Positions 28,993-38,487 of a stretch of 64,000 bases of DNA are shown piece by piece; position 1 is the stretch's first letter, and each line of letters opens with the position of its first letter. Position numbers and translations under genes: made by a program. The notes beneath the pieces are model-generated. The model had not been told where the DNA came from. It ran no database searches and saw only the letters and a list, made by a program, of their open reading frames with translations. Source of the stretch: Alphaproteobacteria bacterium (GTDB taxonomy: Bacteria > Pseudomonadota > Alphaproteobacteria > Rickettsiales > SXRF01); assembly GCA_025362975.1 (NCBI GenBank), contig JANYES010000004.1:1-64000 (forward strand). Direction: 5' to 3'.

Positions 28993-31026
28993 TTAGCGCC
29001 CGCCACCCAGCAAGTTTTTCAGGCTCTTCACCGCGTCTTTCGGATTTTTGAGCTGGTCCTTCAGGATCTCGCGGTTATTACGCAACTGTTCTTTCAACTG
29101 CGCCGGATCCTGCAACGCGTTTTGCAACACCGCATTTAAATCCGGCCTGAATTGTGGATGTTCAAGGCTCCCCTCGATCATCACCGGCACCGGCAGGCCC
29201 GCCTTCGTCGTCGAGACGCCCTTGTCATCTTTCGTCGTTTTCGTGAGCTTCGGCACCACATGGTAATTAACCGACCAGGCTGGCAAGCTTACCGTACCCT
29301 GCCCGTTAACCAATAAATCACGCAACTGCCCTACCAGATCCTTATTGGTAATCACGCCCTGCACAATCGTGAACGTCCCGGAAATATCGCTAAACGCCGT
29401 GCTTTTCGATTCGCTCGACATCGAGTTCGCACCCGCAAACGCGGTTCCCACGTTATGCAGCATGTCGTCGATATTGAAATGCTTGATTTCCCCGTTCGAC
29501 AATTTCACTTTACCCGAACCGTCCAGCCCATTGATTAGCGACTGCATGTTCTGCAAATTGCTCTTCAACGCCGCCGATACGCTCGCCGTACCAGTCAGGC
29601 TTTCCACATTCGCCGCATCTTTTAACAGCGGCGCAATGGCCACCGAATTCAGCGCGAAATTCGTATCGAACATCGCCGGAACCAGATTTGCATTCACGTT
29701 CAGCGCAAACGAGCCCGTGCCGTCATATAACACAGCGTTATTAATCCCCGCCGTCATGACACCCTGCTGCACGCGCACATCCAGCTGCGTCTTGCCGATG
29801 GTGAATTTATGGAAATTGATACTGCCCGTTTTAATCGCAATCGTCGCGTTAAACGCTTTCAACACCGATACGTCGATGGGCGCCGTGCTAAACCGGCCTT
29901 CCGCCGCCACGGCATCGTTCACCAGCGTCACGCCCGCATGTTCCGGCGCAGGAAGGAACGGGTTGAAATCCAGCTTATCGCTGGCAAGGCTCAAATCAAC
30001 CGAAGGCCGCGCATCTCCGAAACCTAAGCGCGCCTGCCCCGTCGCGTCAACGCCGTCGAGCGTGAGTTTCAAATTCGGCAGATTGCAATAATTCGTCCCG
30101 CAACGCAGCTCGCTATCTAGTTTCAACGCAAGCTTTGCCGGTGTCGGCAATTTCGTTTTCGGATTGAGCCACAACGCCAGTTCCGCCAGCGACGTAGCCT
30201 TGATGCTCTGGTTGCCGGTAAACGCGCCCTTATCGTAAGCACCTTCCATTTTTACATCGAAAATATCCGTCGAAACACTGGCGTTCAGCTCACCTTTCTG
30301 GTCTTGCAAAAACGATTTCAACGTGCCGAGTCCGGCCTTCACTTTAATCGTCTTGCCATTCCAGTCCGCGCTACCGTCAATCGCCGCCGCCGATGCCAGA
30401 GACTGCACTTCCACATTCGCATTGATATGGCTCACCGTTGTCTGCGGTCCGCAACACCCGCCAGTATACACCACCGTGCCGTTTTCCAGCTTCACATTAT
30501 TGAGCATCAACCCCGCCGGGAGCGACTTGCTCGTTACTACTTTCGGCCTCGGTTGTGCCGGTTGCTCACCCGGTTTCTGCACCGACGGGCGCTTATTCGC
30601 ATCCTCCTGCGGTTCCTGCACGGGAGCCTGTTTCGGCGCCGAAAAATCCCAATTCTTGCGCCCATCTTTATTCGAGCGCAAATTGATCACCGGGTCCTTA
30701 AGGATAAAATCCTTCACAACGATTTCTTTGCTCAGCAGTGGCATCAACGCCACTTCGATATTCAACGCCGACAACGTAATAAACTGCGTTTTCTCATCGA
30801 AACCCGGCGGGTTCGACAGTGTCACCTGCTCGGCTTTTATCCCCGCAACAGGAAACAGTTTGAACGACAACGGCCCACTGATTGTCAGCTTGCGCCCGGT
30901 GGCCGCTTCCACTTTGCTAATCAGCTCCGCCTTATACGTGTCCGCTGAAATAAACATCGGCGCCATCAGCGCTACGATAATCAGCAGCGCCACAAGGCCA
31001 ACCAGTAGCTTTAAAATCTTCTTCAT
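28993..31026 (-). CDS. AsmA-family protein
   Basis: This 677-residue envelope protein has an N-terminal membrane anchor (about 5-27) and the AsmA start AATGRKLTISGPLSFKLFP. That is followed by a long beta-rich periplasmic body (about 45-640) and an Asn/Gln-rich C-terminal tail. AsmA-like proteins are thought to bridge inner and outer membranes for phospholipid transport or outer-membrane assembly. The DUF3971/AsmA_2-like C-terminal segment (NIDDMLHNVGTAFAG region) is present. Its start lies two bases after the aroC stop, so it is in the fabI-SGNH-aroC run. Confidence 0.85.
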   Translation of the reverse strand: MKKILKLLVGLVALLIIVALMAPMFISADTYKAELISKVEAATGRKLTISGPLSFKLFPVAGIKAEQVTLSNPPGFDEKTQFITLSALNIEVALMPLLSKEIVVKDFILKDPVINLRSNKDGRKNWDFSAPKQAPVQEPQEDANKRPSVQKPGEQPAQPRPKVVTSKSLPAGLMLNNVKLENGTVVYTGGCCGPQTTVSHINANVEVQSLASAAAIDGSADWNGKTIKVKAGLGTLKSFLQDQKGELNASVSTDIFDVKMEGAYDKGAFTGNQSIKATSLAELALWLNPKTKLPTPAKLALKLDSELRCGTNYCNLPNLKLTLDGVDATGQARLGFGDARPSVDLSLASDKLDFNPFLPAPEHAGVTLVNDAVAAEGRFSTAPIDVSVLKAFNATIAIKTGSINFHKFTIGKTQLDVRVQQGVMTAGINNAVLYDGTGSFALNVNANLVPAMFDTNFALNSVAIAPLLKDAANVESLTGTASVSAALKSNLQNMQSLINGLDGSGKVKLSNGEIKHFNIDDMLHNVGTAFAGANSMSSESKSTAFSDISGTFTIVQGVITNKDLVGQLRDLLVNGQGTVSLPAWSVNYHVVPKLTKTTKDDKGVSTTKAGLPVPVMIEGSLEHPQFRPDLNAVLQNALQDPAQLKEQLRNNREILKDQLKNPKDAVKSLKNLLGGGR

Positions 31027-31027
31027 G

Positions 31028-32101
31028 TCATTTCCCTTGTTGTGCGCGGTGCATCAGCAAGTGATCTGCCAGCACGCACGCCATCATTGCTTCACCAACC
31101 GGAACAGCGCGAATGCCCACGCATGGATCGTGCCTACCTTTAGTCATAATTGTCGTATTTTTTCCATGTGTATCGATAGTTTCCACCGGGGTTAAAATCG
31201 AACTCGTCGGCTTTACCGCAAAACGCACTACCACCGGTTGCCCCGTTGAAATCCCGCCGAGAATGCCACCCGCATGGTTGCTGAGAAACTGCACCTTGCC
31301 ACCCTTGCCGCGCATCCGATCCGCGTTGTCTTCGCCGTGCAGCGAAGCGGCCGCGAACCCGTCGCCGATCTCCACGCCTTTAACCGCATTGATGCTCATC
31401 ATCGCACCCGCAAGGTCCGCATCCAGTTTCTTATAAATCGGCGCGCCCCAGCCAACGGGGACACCCTCGGCAACCACTTCAATCACCGCGCCCACCGAAG
31501 ACCCGCTCTTGCGCACCGCATCAAGCTGCTCCGCCCAGCGCGCCGCTGCCTCCTTATCAGGACACCAGAACGGATTGCTGCCAACCTGCTTCCAGTTATA
31601 GTTTTCTGGGTCCGCAATATCCTCGCCCATCTGCACCATAGCGCCGCGAATCAGCACCGATTTACCCAGAACCTTGCGCGCAATCGCACCCGCGGCAACC
31701 CGCATCGCCGTCTCGCGCGCCGACGAACGCCCGCCACCGCGATAATCGCGAATGCCGTATTTTTCCATGTAAGTATAGTCGGCGTGCCCGGGGCGGAACT
31801 TGTCTTTGATATCGCCATAATCTTTCGATTTCTGGTCTTCGTTGAAAATCACAAGACTGATCGGTGTTCCGGTCGTCTTGCCTTCAAACACACCGGAAAG
31901 AATCTTTACCGTATCCGTTTCCTTGCGCTGCGTCGTATATTTTGACTGCGCCGGTTTGCGCTTGTCGAGCCACGGCTGGATGTCCGCTTCGCTAAGCGCA
32001 ATATTCGACGGAACCCCGTCAACCACGCACCCAATCGCTTCGCCGTGGCTTTCGCCCCAGGTGGTAAAGCGGAACAAATGTCCGAACGTATTAAAGCTCA
32101 T
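31028..32101 (-). CDS. aroC: Chorismate synthase
   Basis: This 357-residue FMN-dependent enzyme performs the last shikimate-pathway step, EPSP to chorismate. The signature start [20 protein letters not shown], the central [14 protein letters not shown] and [20 protein letters not shown], and the C-terminal [19 protein letters not shown] are all present. It is followed almost without gap by the AsmA-like gene and preceded by the SGNH-hydrolase gene. Confidence 0.98.
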   Translation of the reverse strand: MSFNTFGHLFRFTTWGESHGEAIGCVVDGVPSNIALSEADIQPWLDKRKPAQSKYTTQRKETDTVKILSGVFEGKTTGTPISLVIFNEDQKSKDYGDIKDKFRPGHADYTYMEKYGIRDYRGGGRSSARETAMRVAAGAIARKVLGKSVLIRGAMVQMGEDIADPENYNWKQVGSNPFWCPDKEAAARWAEQLDAVRKSGSSVGAVIEVVAEGVPVGWGAPIYKKLDADLAGAMMSINAVKGVEIGDGFAAASLHGEDNADRMRGKGGKVQFLSNHAGGILGGISTGQPVVVRFAVKPTSSILTPVETIDTHGKNTTIMTKGRHDPCVGIRAVPVGEAMMACVLADHLLMHRAQQGK

Positions 32102-32176
32102 GGGGACTCGCGTGCTGGTGAGAAAAAATATCAGGCATTATTAGCTAATCATTCAGCAAATACAAGCAACATCGCG

Positions 32177-32992
32177 TCATTTCGAATGCTGTACCGTTTC
32201 GCGAATCATCGCTGCCGTTGCGGGCGGAATTTGTGATGGCGCAAACGGAATCTGCGTCACATCGCGCTGGCTGAAATGCTTGTAAAACACCAGCGCTGAA
32301 AGATAAGTACCATACATATTCGGGTGCAGAAAATCTTCATACAGTTCGATTTCCGTATGCTCATGCTGCATATTACTCCACGCAACGCCAACATTCACCA
32401 CGCTCGCGCCGATGCTACTGGCGACTAACATCGTATGCACAAACACTCTGCGTCGCAGCGCCAGTTCAGCCCCGTAATGGGGTAGGTTGCGCCCCTCATA
32501 AGAGCCCGATCTTTTCGGCCAAGTAATATACAGCACCGACTCTCCGCCCGCAGTATTTACCAGCTCATCGAACATCGCCGCATATTGCCATGTGTCGCTG
32601 AGTTGCGATTGCGACACCCCCCAGTTGCTGTGTTCTTGCAGCACCACATAATCCCAGTGATTACTGCCGATGACCTGCGCCGCCTTACCTTCGTGCCACA
32701 TTTTTTCCAGCGTCGAACCGCTATGAATCACCGATTGCACATTGAACAGGATTGTGTTGCCTATATCGGCAGAGGCCAGCGCGAGGAACTGGCCGGGCAT
32801 ATCATTAAATCCGGTCAGGCTGTTGCCGATGAATAAGATATTCAGTGTTTTTTGCGCGGGTCCTAGCGTTGTCGAGCTTATAAGCTCGCTCACGCCCCAG
32901 CGTGGTTTGAAGGATAAATCCCCAGCGAATGCCGTTCCATACGCTATTACCAAGCATAACGACAACCACGCTGGCAGGAATTTCCAGCTCAT
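32177..32992 (-). CDS. Secreted SGNH-hydrolase-like protein
   Basis: This 271-residue protein has a signal peptide (SWKFLPAWLSLCLVIAYG, cleaved near AFA-GD). SGNH-type blocks are visible: FIGNSLTGFNDMP (block I, Gly-Asn-Ser-Leu with the likely nucleophile Ser), VVLQEHSN (block III-like) and DFLHPNMYGTYLSALV (Asp-x-x-His of block V). These proteins are esterases or acyl-hydrolases acting on lipids or polysaccharide acyl groups in the envelope. The start overlaps the fabI stop as TAATG, indicating coupled translation. Confidence 0.8.
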   Translation of the reverse strand: MSWKFLPAWLSLCLVIAYGTAFAGDLSFKPRWGVSELISSTTLGPAQKTLNILFIGNSLTGFNDMPGQFLALASADIGNTILFNVQSVIHSGSTLEKMWHEGKAAQVIGSNHWDYVVLQEHSNWGVSQSQLSDTWQYAAMFDELVNTAGGESVLYITWPKRSGSYEGRNLPHYGAELALRRRVFVHTMLVASSIGASVVNVGVAWSNMQHEHTEIELYEDFLHPNMYGTYLSALVFYKHFSQRDVTQIPFAPSQIPPATAAMIRETVQHSK

Positions 32993-33855
32993 TAAACAGT
33001 AGTAATATCCGGGGCGTCTACGCTCTTCATGCCAACGACATGGTAACCCGAATCCACATGCACCACTTCGCCCGTGGTGCCCTGACCCAGCTGCGACAGC
33101 AGATACAGGCCTGCGCCACCCACGTCTTCAATCGTGGTATTACGTTTCAGCGGCGAGTTGTATTCGTTCCACTTGAGGATGTAACGGAAATCGCCGATGC
33201 CCGAAGCCGCAAGCGTCTTTATAGGGCCCGCCGAAATCGCGTTCACGCGGATATTCTGGCCGCCGAGATCGACCGCGAGATAGCGAACGCTGGCTTCCAG
33301 CGCGGCTTTCGCTACACCCATCACGTTATAATGCGGCACCACGCGCTCCGCGCCCAGATAGCTCAGGCTCAGCAGGCTGCCGCCATTCGGCATCAGCTCT
33401 GCTGCGCGGCGCGCGAGCGCTGTAAACGAGTAGCAGGAGATGTTCATCGTCATCAGGAAATTGTCGAGCGTAGTGTCGACATAACGACCTTTAAGTTCGT
33501 TCTTATCCGAATACGCAATCGCGTGAACGATAAAATCAATCGTTCCCCAGTGTGCTTTCAGCTTGTCGAACACTGCGTCCATGCTGGCGACATCGCTGAC
33601 ATCGCACGGCAGCACCACATCCGATTTCAGGCTGGTTGCAAGCGGGCGTACGCGTTTTTCCAGTGCTTCACCCTGATAGGTGAACGCAAGGTCTGCACCC
33701 TGCGCGCTCAGGTATTGCGCAATGCCCCACGCGAGCGATTTATCATTAGCAACGCCCATAATAAGACCGCGTTTGCCGGACATAAGCGTGCCCACGGGAA
33801 TACCACCCGAGTTTCCCCGTGGTTCGCTATTTTCTTTAAGGCTTTCTTTGATCAT
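32992..33855 (-). CDS. fabI: Enoyl-[acyl-carrier-protein] reductase (NADH)
   Basis: FabI reduces trans-2-enoyl-ACP in the last elongation step of type II fatty acid synthesis. From ATG 33855 the product has 287 residues; ATG 33783 (MSGKRG) would give 263, nearer the usual length. The dinucleotide motif GVANDKSLAWGIA and the active-site YNVMGVAKAALEAS (Tyr-x6-Lys arrangement) mark FabI rather than FabG. It follows the 17 kDa antigen gene and is coupled to the SGNH gene. Confidence 0.95.
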   Translation of the reverse strand: MIKESLKENSEPRGNSGGIPVGTLMSGKRGLIMGVANDKSLAWGIAQYLSAQGADLAFTYQGEALEKRVRPLATSLKSDVVLPCDVSDVASMDAVFDKLKAHWGTIDFIVHAIAYSDKNELKGRYVDTTLDNFLMTMNISCYSFTALARRAAELMPNGGSLLSLSYLGAERVVPHYNVMGVAKAALEASVRYLAVDLGGQNIRVNAISAGPIKTLAASGIGDFRYILKWNEYNSPLKRNTTIEDVGGAGLYLLSQLGQGTTGEVVHVDSGYHVVGMKSVDAPDITTV

Positions 33856-33869
33856 CAGGTCAGTCGAAA

Positions 33870-34379
33870 CTACTGCTGCACGATCTGCCAGCTGCCATCC
33901 GGCTGGCGGCAAGCTTTGCCGTAACCGTCCTGTTTACGGCCGCCGACTACGATGGTCTGGCTGTATTCGCGGCAATACTGGCCTTGCGAGTTCTGATAAT
34001 AATTCTGCGGGGTTACAGTGCCGTAGTTGCCCGATTGCGAATTTTTCCAAGGCAGGGACTGGCCCGGCTGAGCGGTTTCAAGAGCATGCTGCGATGCCTG
34101 ATCATACGCCGCGCGATCCGCGTTATCTAGTGATTTTCCGACCGAGTTGCCGAGGTAACCGCCTAGTAGCGCGCCGCCGATAGTGGCTGCGGTTTTGCCC
34201 GCGCCGCCGCCAATTAAGCTACCCAGAACACCACCGCCAACTGCGCCGCCGACCGTGCCGATATCCTGTTTATTGATGCCGCCGCCGTTCATCGCGCCGG
34301 TGCCCGGTGCGCCGCCCTGCTGGCAGCCCGTAAGCATAGTCACAGCAAGAATCGCCGCTATCAATTTTGAATTCTGCAT
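33870..34379 (-). CDS. Rickettsial 17 kDa surface antigen-type lipoprotein
   Basis: From ATG 34379 the product is 169 residues. A lipoprotein signal ends in LTGC. A glycine-zipper region (GTVGGAVGGGVLGSLIGGGA, then GGALLGGYLGNSVGKSL) is followed by the family's C-terminal domain with CREYSQTIVVGGRKQDGYG and ACRQPDGSWQIVQQ. This matches the outer-membrane 17 kDa antigen family of Rickettsiales and other Alphaproteobacteria. The longer frame to 34433 adds a non-signal extension and is unlikely. Confidence 0.9.
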   Translation of the reverse strand: MQNSKLIAAILAVTMLTGCQQGGAPGTGAMNGGGINKQDIGTVGGAVGGGVLGSLIGGGAGKTAATIGGALLGGYLGNSVGKSLDNADRAAYDQASQHALETAQPGQSLPWKNSQSGNYGTVTPQNYYQNSQGQYCREYSQTIVVGGRKQDGYGKACRQPDGSWQIVQQ

Positions 34380-34591
34380 ATCCGTATCCTTTACAATAAG
34401 GTCATTGAATGCCCGCCGGGAATGCGGCGGCAATATATGAGTGAGTCATATATCCCACAAACTTACTCCCTTGGCAACTACCAAGACATGGCTCCGGCGT
34501 TACAATTTTGTAATTATTTTAAGCCGTCGGACCCTTGCCGGACCCGCAGTTTTCCTCTATAATCCATAAAAATTCCATAAAGGAGCAGCCG

Positions 34592-35401
34592 GTGACTGGT
34601 AAAGTCTCACTCGTTGGCGCTGGCCCCGGCGATCCGGGCCTGCTCACGCTAAAAGCGTTGAAAGCGATACAAACTGCCGATGTCGTAGTTTACGACCGGC
34701 TCGTATCCGAGGCCGTGATGGCCCTCTTGCCTCACGGCGTGAGCCGTTTTTTCGTTGGCAAATCCTGCAAGCAAAAAGTTATGCCGCAGGAGGAAATCCA
34801 TGAATTATTGGGCGCTTTAGCGGCAAAAGGCAACAACGTCGTACGTCTTAAAGGCGGCGATCCCTTCTTCTTCGGCCGCGGCGGTGAAGAAGCGCTGTAT
34901 CTCGCTGAGCGCAACATCCATTTCGAAATCATTCCCGGCATCAGCTCAGCGCATGGTTGCGCCGCTTATGCTGGCATCCCGCTCACCCATCGCGGCATGG
35001 CCACCGGCGTGCGCTTCATCACCGGCCACCGCACCGAGTCCGAGGAGAAGGAATCCCCCCTCAACCTCAACTGGCAAAGCCTCGCTGATCCTGACACCAC
35101 CATCGTAGTCTATATGGGCTTGGCAAACCTGACAATTATTGCCCGAAAGCTCATCGAACACGGTCTTCCAGCCAGCCTGCCCGCCGCCTCTATTACCCAA
35201 GGCACCACCCCCTCGCAGCGCGTACACATCGCCACCCTCGAAACCATTGCCAAAGCCACGGAGGATGCGGGTTTCGAGTCCCCCGTGCTGGTAATTATCG
35301 GCCATGTGGCAGCCCTCGGCGGTACGCTGGGATGGTTAACGACAGAAGACCTTGAAAACAATGATATTTCCACGCAAGTCTTCACGAAATTGTCATATTA
35401 A
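34592..35401 (+). CDS. cobA: Uroporphyrinogen-III C-methyltransferase
   Basis: This SAM-dependent enzyme makes precorrin-2, the branch point to siroheme and cobalamin. I chose GTG 34592 because an AGGAG site lies seven bases upstream and the product then begins right at the family start (KVSLVGAGPGDPGLLTL); length is 269. Other motifs are VVYDRLVS, RLKGGDPFFFGRGGEEAL, PGISSAHGCAAYAGIPLTHR and VVYMGLANL. It lacks the CysG oxidase/ferrochelatase domain. Its product pathway could feed B12 to the ScpA mutase in the window, though no other cob genes are here. Confidence 0.95.
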   Translation: MTGKVSLVGAGPGDPGLLTLKALKAIQTADVVVYDRLVSEAVMALLPHGVSRFFVGKSCKQKVMPQEEIHELLGALAAKGNNVVRLKGGDPFFFGRGGEEALYLAERNIHFEIIPGISSAHGCAAYAGIPLTHRGMATGVRFITGHRTESEEKESPLNLNWQSLADPDTTIVVYMGLANLTIIARKLIEHGLPASLPAASITQGTTPSQRVHIATLETIAKATEDAGFESPVLVIIGHVAALGGTLGWLTTEDLENNDISTQVFTKLSY

Positions 35402-35457
35402 TACTATTGAACTGCGCCGACTGCGGGCGTAGACTTAATCTATCAAAACCATAAAAA

Positions 35458-35973
35458 ATGCCGTTTTACATGTCTAGTGCTACTGTAACCACACATGCTA
35501 CTGATACGTCTGCTGAGCGCAGCGAGATCATCCATGATAAGCAAGCTTTGCAGATCAAGCATCAGGTCATGGACAAGATGCGCAAATACTCGATGCTGAC
35601 CAGCATCAGCGATTCCTGCAAATTCGTCGCCGGTCCATTGTTCGGCATCGGCACCACTCTCATGATTTCGGCCCTCACGCTCGCCGCCAGCGCTGCCTTG
35701 ATGCCCATCGCCATCGGCATGCTTGTCGGGGCCGCCGCCATGCTCGCTGGCGGTGTTACCACCGGTTATTTCGCTTCGCGCATGTGGCAGTCCGGCCAGT
35801 TCGACAACTTGGAAATTAACGCTGAATCCACCGCCCGCCATCTCGTGCAGGAATTGAAAACCAGCCGTTCCACCACTGTTGAAGAACACACCCAGAACGT
35901 GCGCGCCGACGGCAAAAAATGGGCTCAGGTCGTAAGCAAAGACCCCAACGCCATCGCGCAGCCAAGCACCTAA
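35458..35973 (+). CDS. Unknown protein with a central hydrophobic hairpin
   Basis: It has 171 residues (ATG 35458, or 35470 four codons later). The N-terminal 65 residues are polar and helical. Residues about 60-110 form two hydrophobic Gly/Ala-rich segments (FGIGTTLMISALTLAASAAL and IAIGMLVGAAAMLAGG), and the C-terminal 60 residues are polar and helical. No signal peptide. This helix-hairpin-in-soluble-protein layout recurs in the proteins at 44353 and 45590. Tail-to-tail overlap of four bases with the oxidase-like gene. Function unknown. Confidence 0.6.
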   Translation: MPFYMSSATVTTHATDTSAERSEIIHDKQALQIKHQVMDKMRKYSMLTSISDSCKFVAGPLFGIGTTLMISALTLAASAALMPIAIGMLVGAAAMLAGGVTTGYFASRMWQSGQFDNLEINAESTARHLVQELKTSRSTTVEEHTQNVRADGKKWAQVVSKDPNAIAQPST

Positions 35974-37301
35974 TTCTTCGCTGACACCGATCGCCACATC
36001 ACGATCACGAACATCAACCCGCCCGCAATCGCAATCACTCCACCAAGCCCCATAAAGCCCATCGCGATTTTCACGCTCATCGGCAACGCCTCAAGCCCTC
36101 CTGGCGTTTTGCGCAACACTCCATACCCGCCCGACCAGGCCAGCCCCGACACATGCAACAACTGCCCCCCGCCCAGAACGAACGGTTGCCAGTACGCCAG
36201 CCGCCACGAACTCACATCGCGATATCCGAATTTAGGCAGGAACAGATACGCCATCCCCATGAACCCAAGCGTCACGCCCACAATCGAACCATGATAATGC
36301 GCCGGAATGACTACATTCTGCCCGCGAATCATTTCCCCAATCGTTCCACCATATAAAAACAACAGCACCGACATCACCAACGCCGACCACAGCGCGCGAT
36401 TCGCACCCTTTCGTTCGCCACGCGATTTCCACAGCGCAGGCACCATGTAGAACATCAGCAGCATCGGCGCGACACCACCAATCATCATCATTTCTTCCGT
36501 AAAGAAATCACGATACTGCACCGAATACACATGGAACATCGCATACACCAGCGGCGCCACCAGCGCGCACGCAAATCCGATGCTGAATAAAATCAGCATT
36601 ACCACGCGCTCAATCCTGAAATCCGGCTTCACCGCCACCATCATCATCATCCAGCACACCAGCAACACCTGGGTATGCAGGAATTGCAACACATGCCCGC
36701 CGCCCCAGAACAGCATGTCGTAATACTGTGTCGCCTCAAAATCGTTCGGCATATCCTTAAACGCTGTCACAAACCCGATAATCGCCACCACGGCGATCAC
36801 CCCGCTCGACATCACCCCAAGCCGCAAAAACGGCCCGAACCCGTCCCATTTCCTCCGTGACGTAAACAGCTTGACCAGCATCAACCCCACGCCGCACAGC
36901 AGCAGCGACAACCCAAGGAAAAACACCGGGCTGGTAATCACCGGAATATAATTGCTCATCAGCGGTTCGCCCTTACCATCCAGCGGCGACGCCGCAATCG
37001 TCAGCGTTCCAAGCGCAAACGACACGAGCGCTGCTTCCTCAAGACAAGGGATTACCGCCACACTCGGCGACGCCAGCAAACTCCAGATCATGCACGCAAT
37101 CGACACAAACCACACCAGCACCGACAAATCCACGTGCACCACCAACGCCGAATGAAACAACGACGCGAACATCGGCACCGCCGCCACGGACGGCGTCCGC
37201 GCAACCACCAGTACCAGTGCGAATAGCCCTGCAATCGCCAGCGCCCCAACACCCAATAATAGCCACCAGCGAGACAGTGATTTCTCTTTAATATTATCCA
37301 T
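35970..37301 (-). CDS. Heme-copper oxidase subunit I-like membrane protein
   Basis: From ATG 37301 the product is 443 residues with about twelve hydrophobic segments. His-containing segments typical of COX1-superfamily proteins are present: FHSALVVHVDLSVLVWF, GGGHVLQFLHTQVLL, VIPAHYHGSIVGVTLGF and GGQLLHVSGLAWSGGYG. The set resembles cbb3- or NorB-like divergent subunits rather than classical CoxA, as the usual W-G-H-P-E-V motif is absent. It lies divergently 46 bases from ctaA. Electron acceptor and partner subunits are unknown; no subunit II gene is nearby. Confidence 0.75.
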   Translation of the reverse strand: MDNIKEKSLSRWWLLLGVGALAIAGLFALVLVVARTPSVAAVPMFASLFHSALVVHVDLSVLVWFVSIACMIWSLLASPSVAVIPCLEEAALVSFALGTLTIAASPLDGKGEPLMSNYIPVITSPVFFLGLSLLLCGVGLMLVKLFTSRRKWDGFGPFLRLGVMSSGVIAVVAIIGFVTAFKDMPNDFEATQYYDMLFWGGGHVLQFLHTQVLLVCWMMMMVAVKPDFRIERVVMLILFSIGFACALVAPLVYAMFHVYSVQYRDFFTEEMMMIGGVAPMLLMFYMVPALWKSRGERKGANRALWSALVMSVLLFLYGGTIGEMIRGQNVVIPAHYHGSIVGVTLGFMGMAYLFLPKFGYRDVSSWRLAYWQPFVLGGGQLLHVSGLAWSGGYGVLRKTPGGLEALPMSVKIAMGFMGLGGVIAIAGGLMFVIVMWRSVSAKN

Positions 37302-37347
37302 GATCTGCTCTATATTTGTGATTATCCCACTTGTATAATAGTGAAGC

Positions 37348-38433
37348 ATGCCCGATTCCATCGAAAAGAATCTCATTCGCCGCGACCGCCCCCTTATCCT
37401 CGGCTGGCTCCTCACCTGCCTCGCGCTGATCGCGTTGATGGTGCTCATCGGCGGTTACACGCGCCTTAGCGGTTCGGGCCTCTCCATCACTCAGTGGAAA
37501 CCCATCCACGGCACACTCCCACCCATGAACGCTGACCAGTGGAACGAAGAATTCACCGCTTACCAGCAATCCCCGCAATACATCAAAGTCAATTCGGGCA
37601 TGACGCTCGATGATTTTAAAACCATCTTCTGGCCCGAATTTATTCATCGCTTATTAGGCCGCGCCATCGGCATGGTCTTCTTCCTTCCGCTCATCATTTT
37701 CGCCGCGCGCAAAAGCATATCCCGCCGCTTCGGCTGGCGCCTTGCCTTCATCTTTGCGCTGGGTGGTATGCAAGGCCTCATCGGCTGGCTAATGGTTAAA
37801 TCCGGACTTCAGGACGACCCGCATGTCAGCCCCATTCGCCTCGCCTTACACCTTTCCGCCGCCTTCGCGTTATTTGCTTTAATTCTATGGGCCGTCTTAG
37901 ATATCAAAGACGAATTGTCACCCCGTCGCATGACGGGATCCGCCTCACCGCGCACAACCACGGACCCCGTCATGCGACGGGGTGACAGCCTGCGGAAATA
38001 TTATCCCGCATGGTTCGCCCTCCTCTGCCTGCAAATCATTATGGGCGCCTTCATGGCTGGCATCCACGGCGGCCTGATCTACAACACATGGCCCCTCATG
38101 GACGGCCAGTTCATCCCCGATGGCCTGCTCGCCACCCACCCGTGGTATGCCAACATCCCCCTCATCCAGCTCATCCATCGCACCCTCGCCATCGCCCTCG
38201 CCGCAACCTACCTGCTGGCATGGTTCCCAGCCCGCAAAATCCTGCCCAAATCCGCGACCGCCCTTGTCCACACCCTACTGCTACAGTTCGCCCTCGGCGT
38301 CACCACATTACTCTACCAAGCCCCCCTCCCTCTAGCGCTCGCCCACCAGATGGCAGGTCTGCTGCTTTTTTGCCTTTCCATCATAGTCTTGCACCGAAGT
38401 TGCGAATCACTCGCAACACTGCAGATTTCCTAG
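37348..38433 (+). CDS. ctaA: Heme A synthase (COX15/CtaA)
   Basis: This 361-residue inner-membrane enzyme oxidises heme O to heme A for aa3-type oxidases. Eight hydrophobic segments and the family motifs are visible: GGYTRLSGSGLSITQWKP, EFIHRLLGRAIGMVF (heme His), VRLALHLSAAF-like IRLALHLSAAF, GGLIYNTWPLMDG, LIHRTLAI and HQMAGLLLF. Between helices, about residues 190-213 are encoded by a 72-base palindromic element that stays in frame and adds a Ser/Thr/Arg/Pro-rich loop. The gene otherwise looks functional. Confidence 0.95.
   Translation: MPDSIEKNLIRRDRPLILGWLLTCLALIALMVLIGGYTRLSGSGLSITQWKPIHGTLPPMNADQWNEEFTAYQQSPQYIKVNSGMTLDDFKTIFWPEFIHRLLGRAIGMVFFLPLIIFAARKSISRRFGWRLAFIFALGGMQGLIGWLMVKSGLQDDPHVSPIRLALHLSAAFALFALILWAVLDIKDELSPRRMTGSASPRTTTDPVMRRGDSLRKYYPAWFALLCLQIIMGAFMAGIHGGLIYNTWPLMDGQFIPDGLLATHPWYANIPLIQLIHRTLAIALAATYLLAWFPARKILPKSATALVHTLLLQFALGVTTLLYQAPLPLALAHQMAGLLLFCLSIIVLHRSCESLATLQIS
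37916..37987. repeat. Palindromic element inserted in frame within ctaA
   Basis: Positions 37916-37942 and 37961-37987 are inverted repeats of 27 bases with one mismatch, around an 18-base loop. The outer ends read TGTCACCCCGTCGCATGACG and its complement. Total length is 72 bases, exactly 24 codons, with no stop in the ctaA frame. The layout matches REP-like or Rickettsia-palindromic-element-like units that can sit inside genes. No second copy was noticed in the window. Confidence 0.9.
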
Positions 38434-38487
38434 ATTACCGCAATAAAATTGCTGTAAAAAATCCATGCATATGTTACAAGAAGTTCC

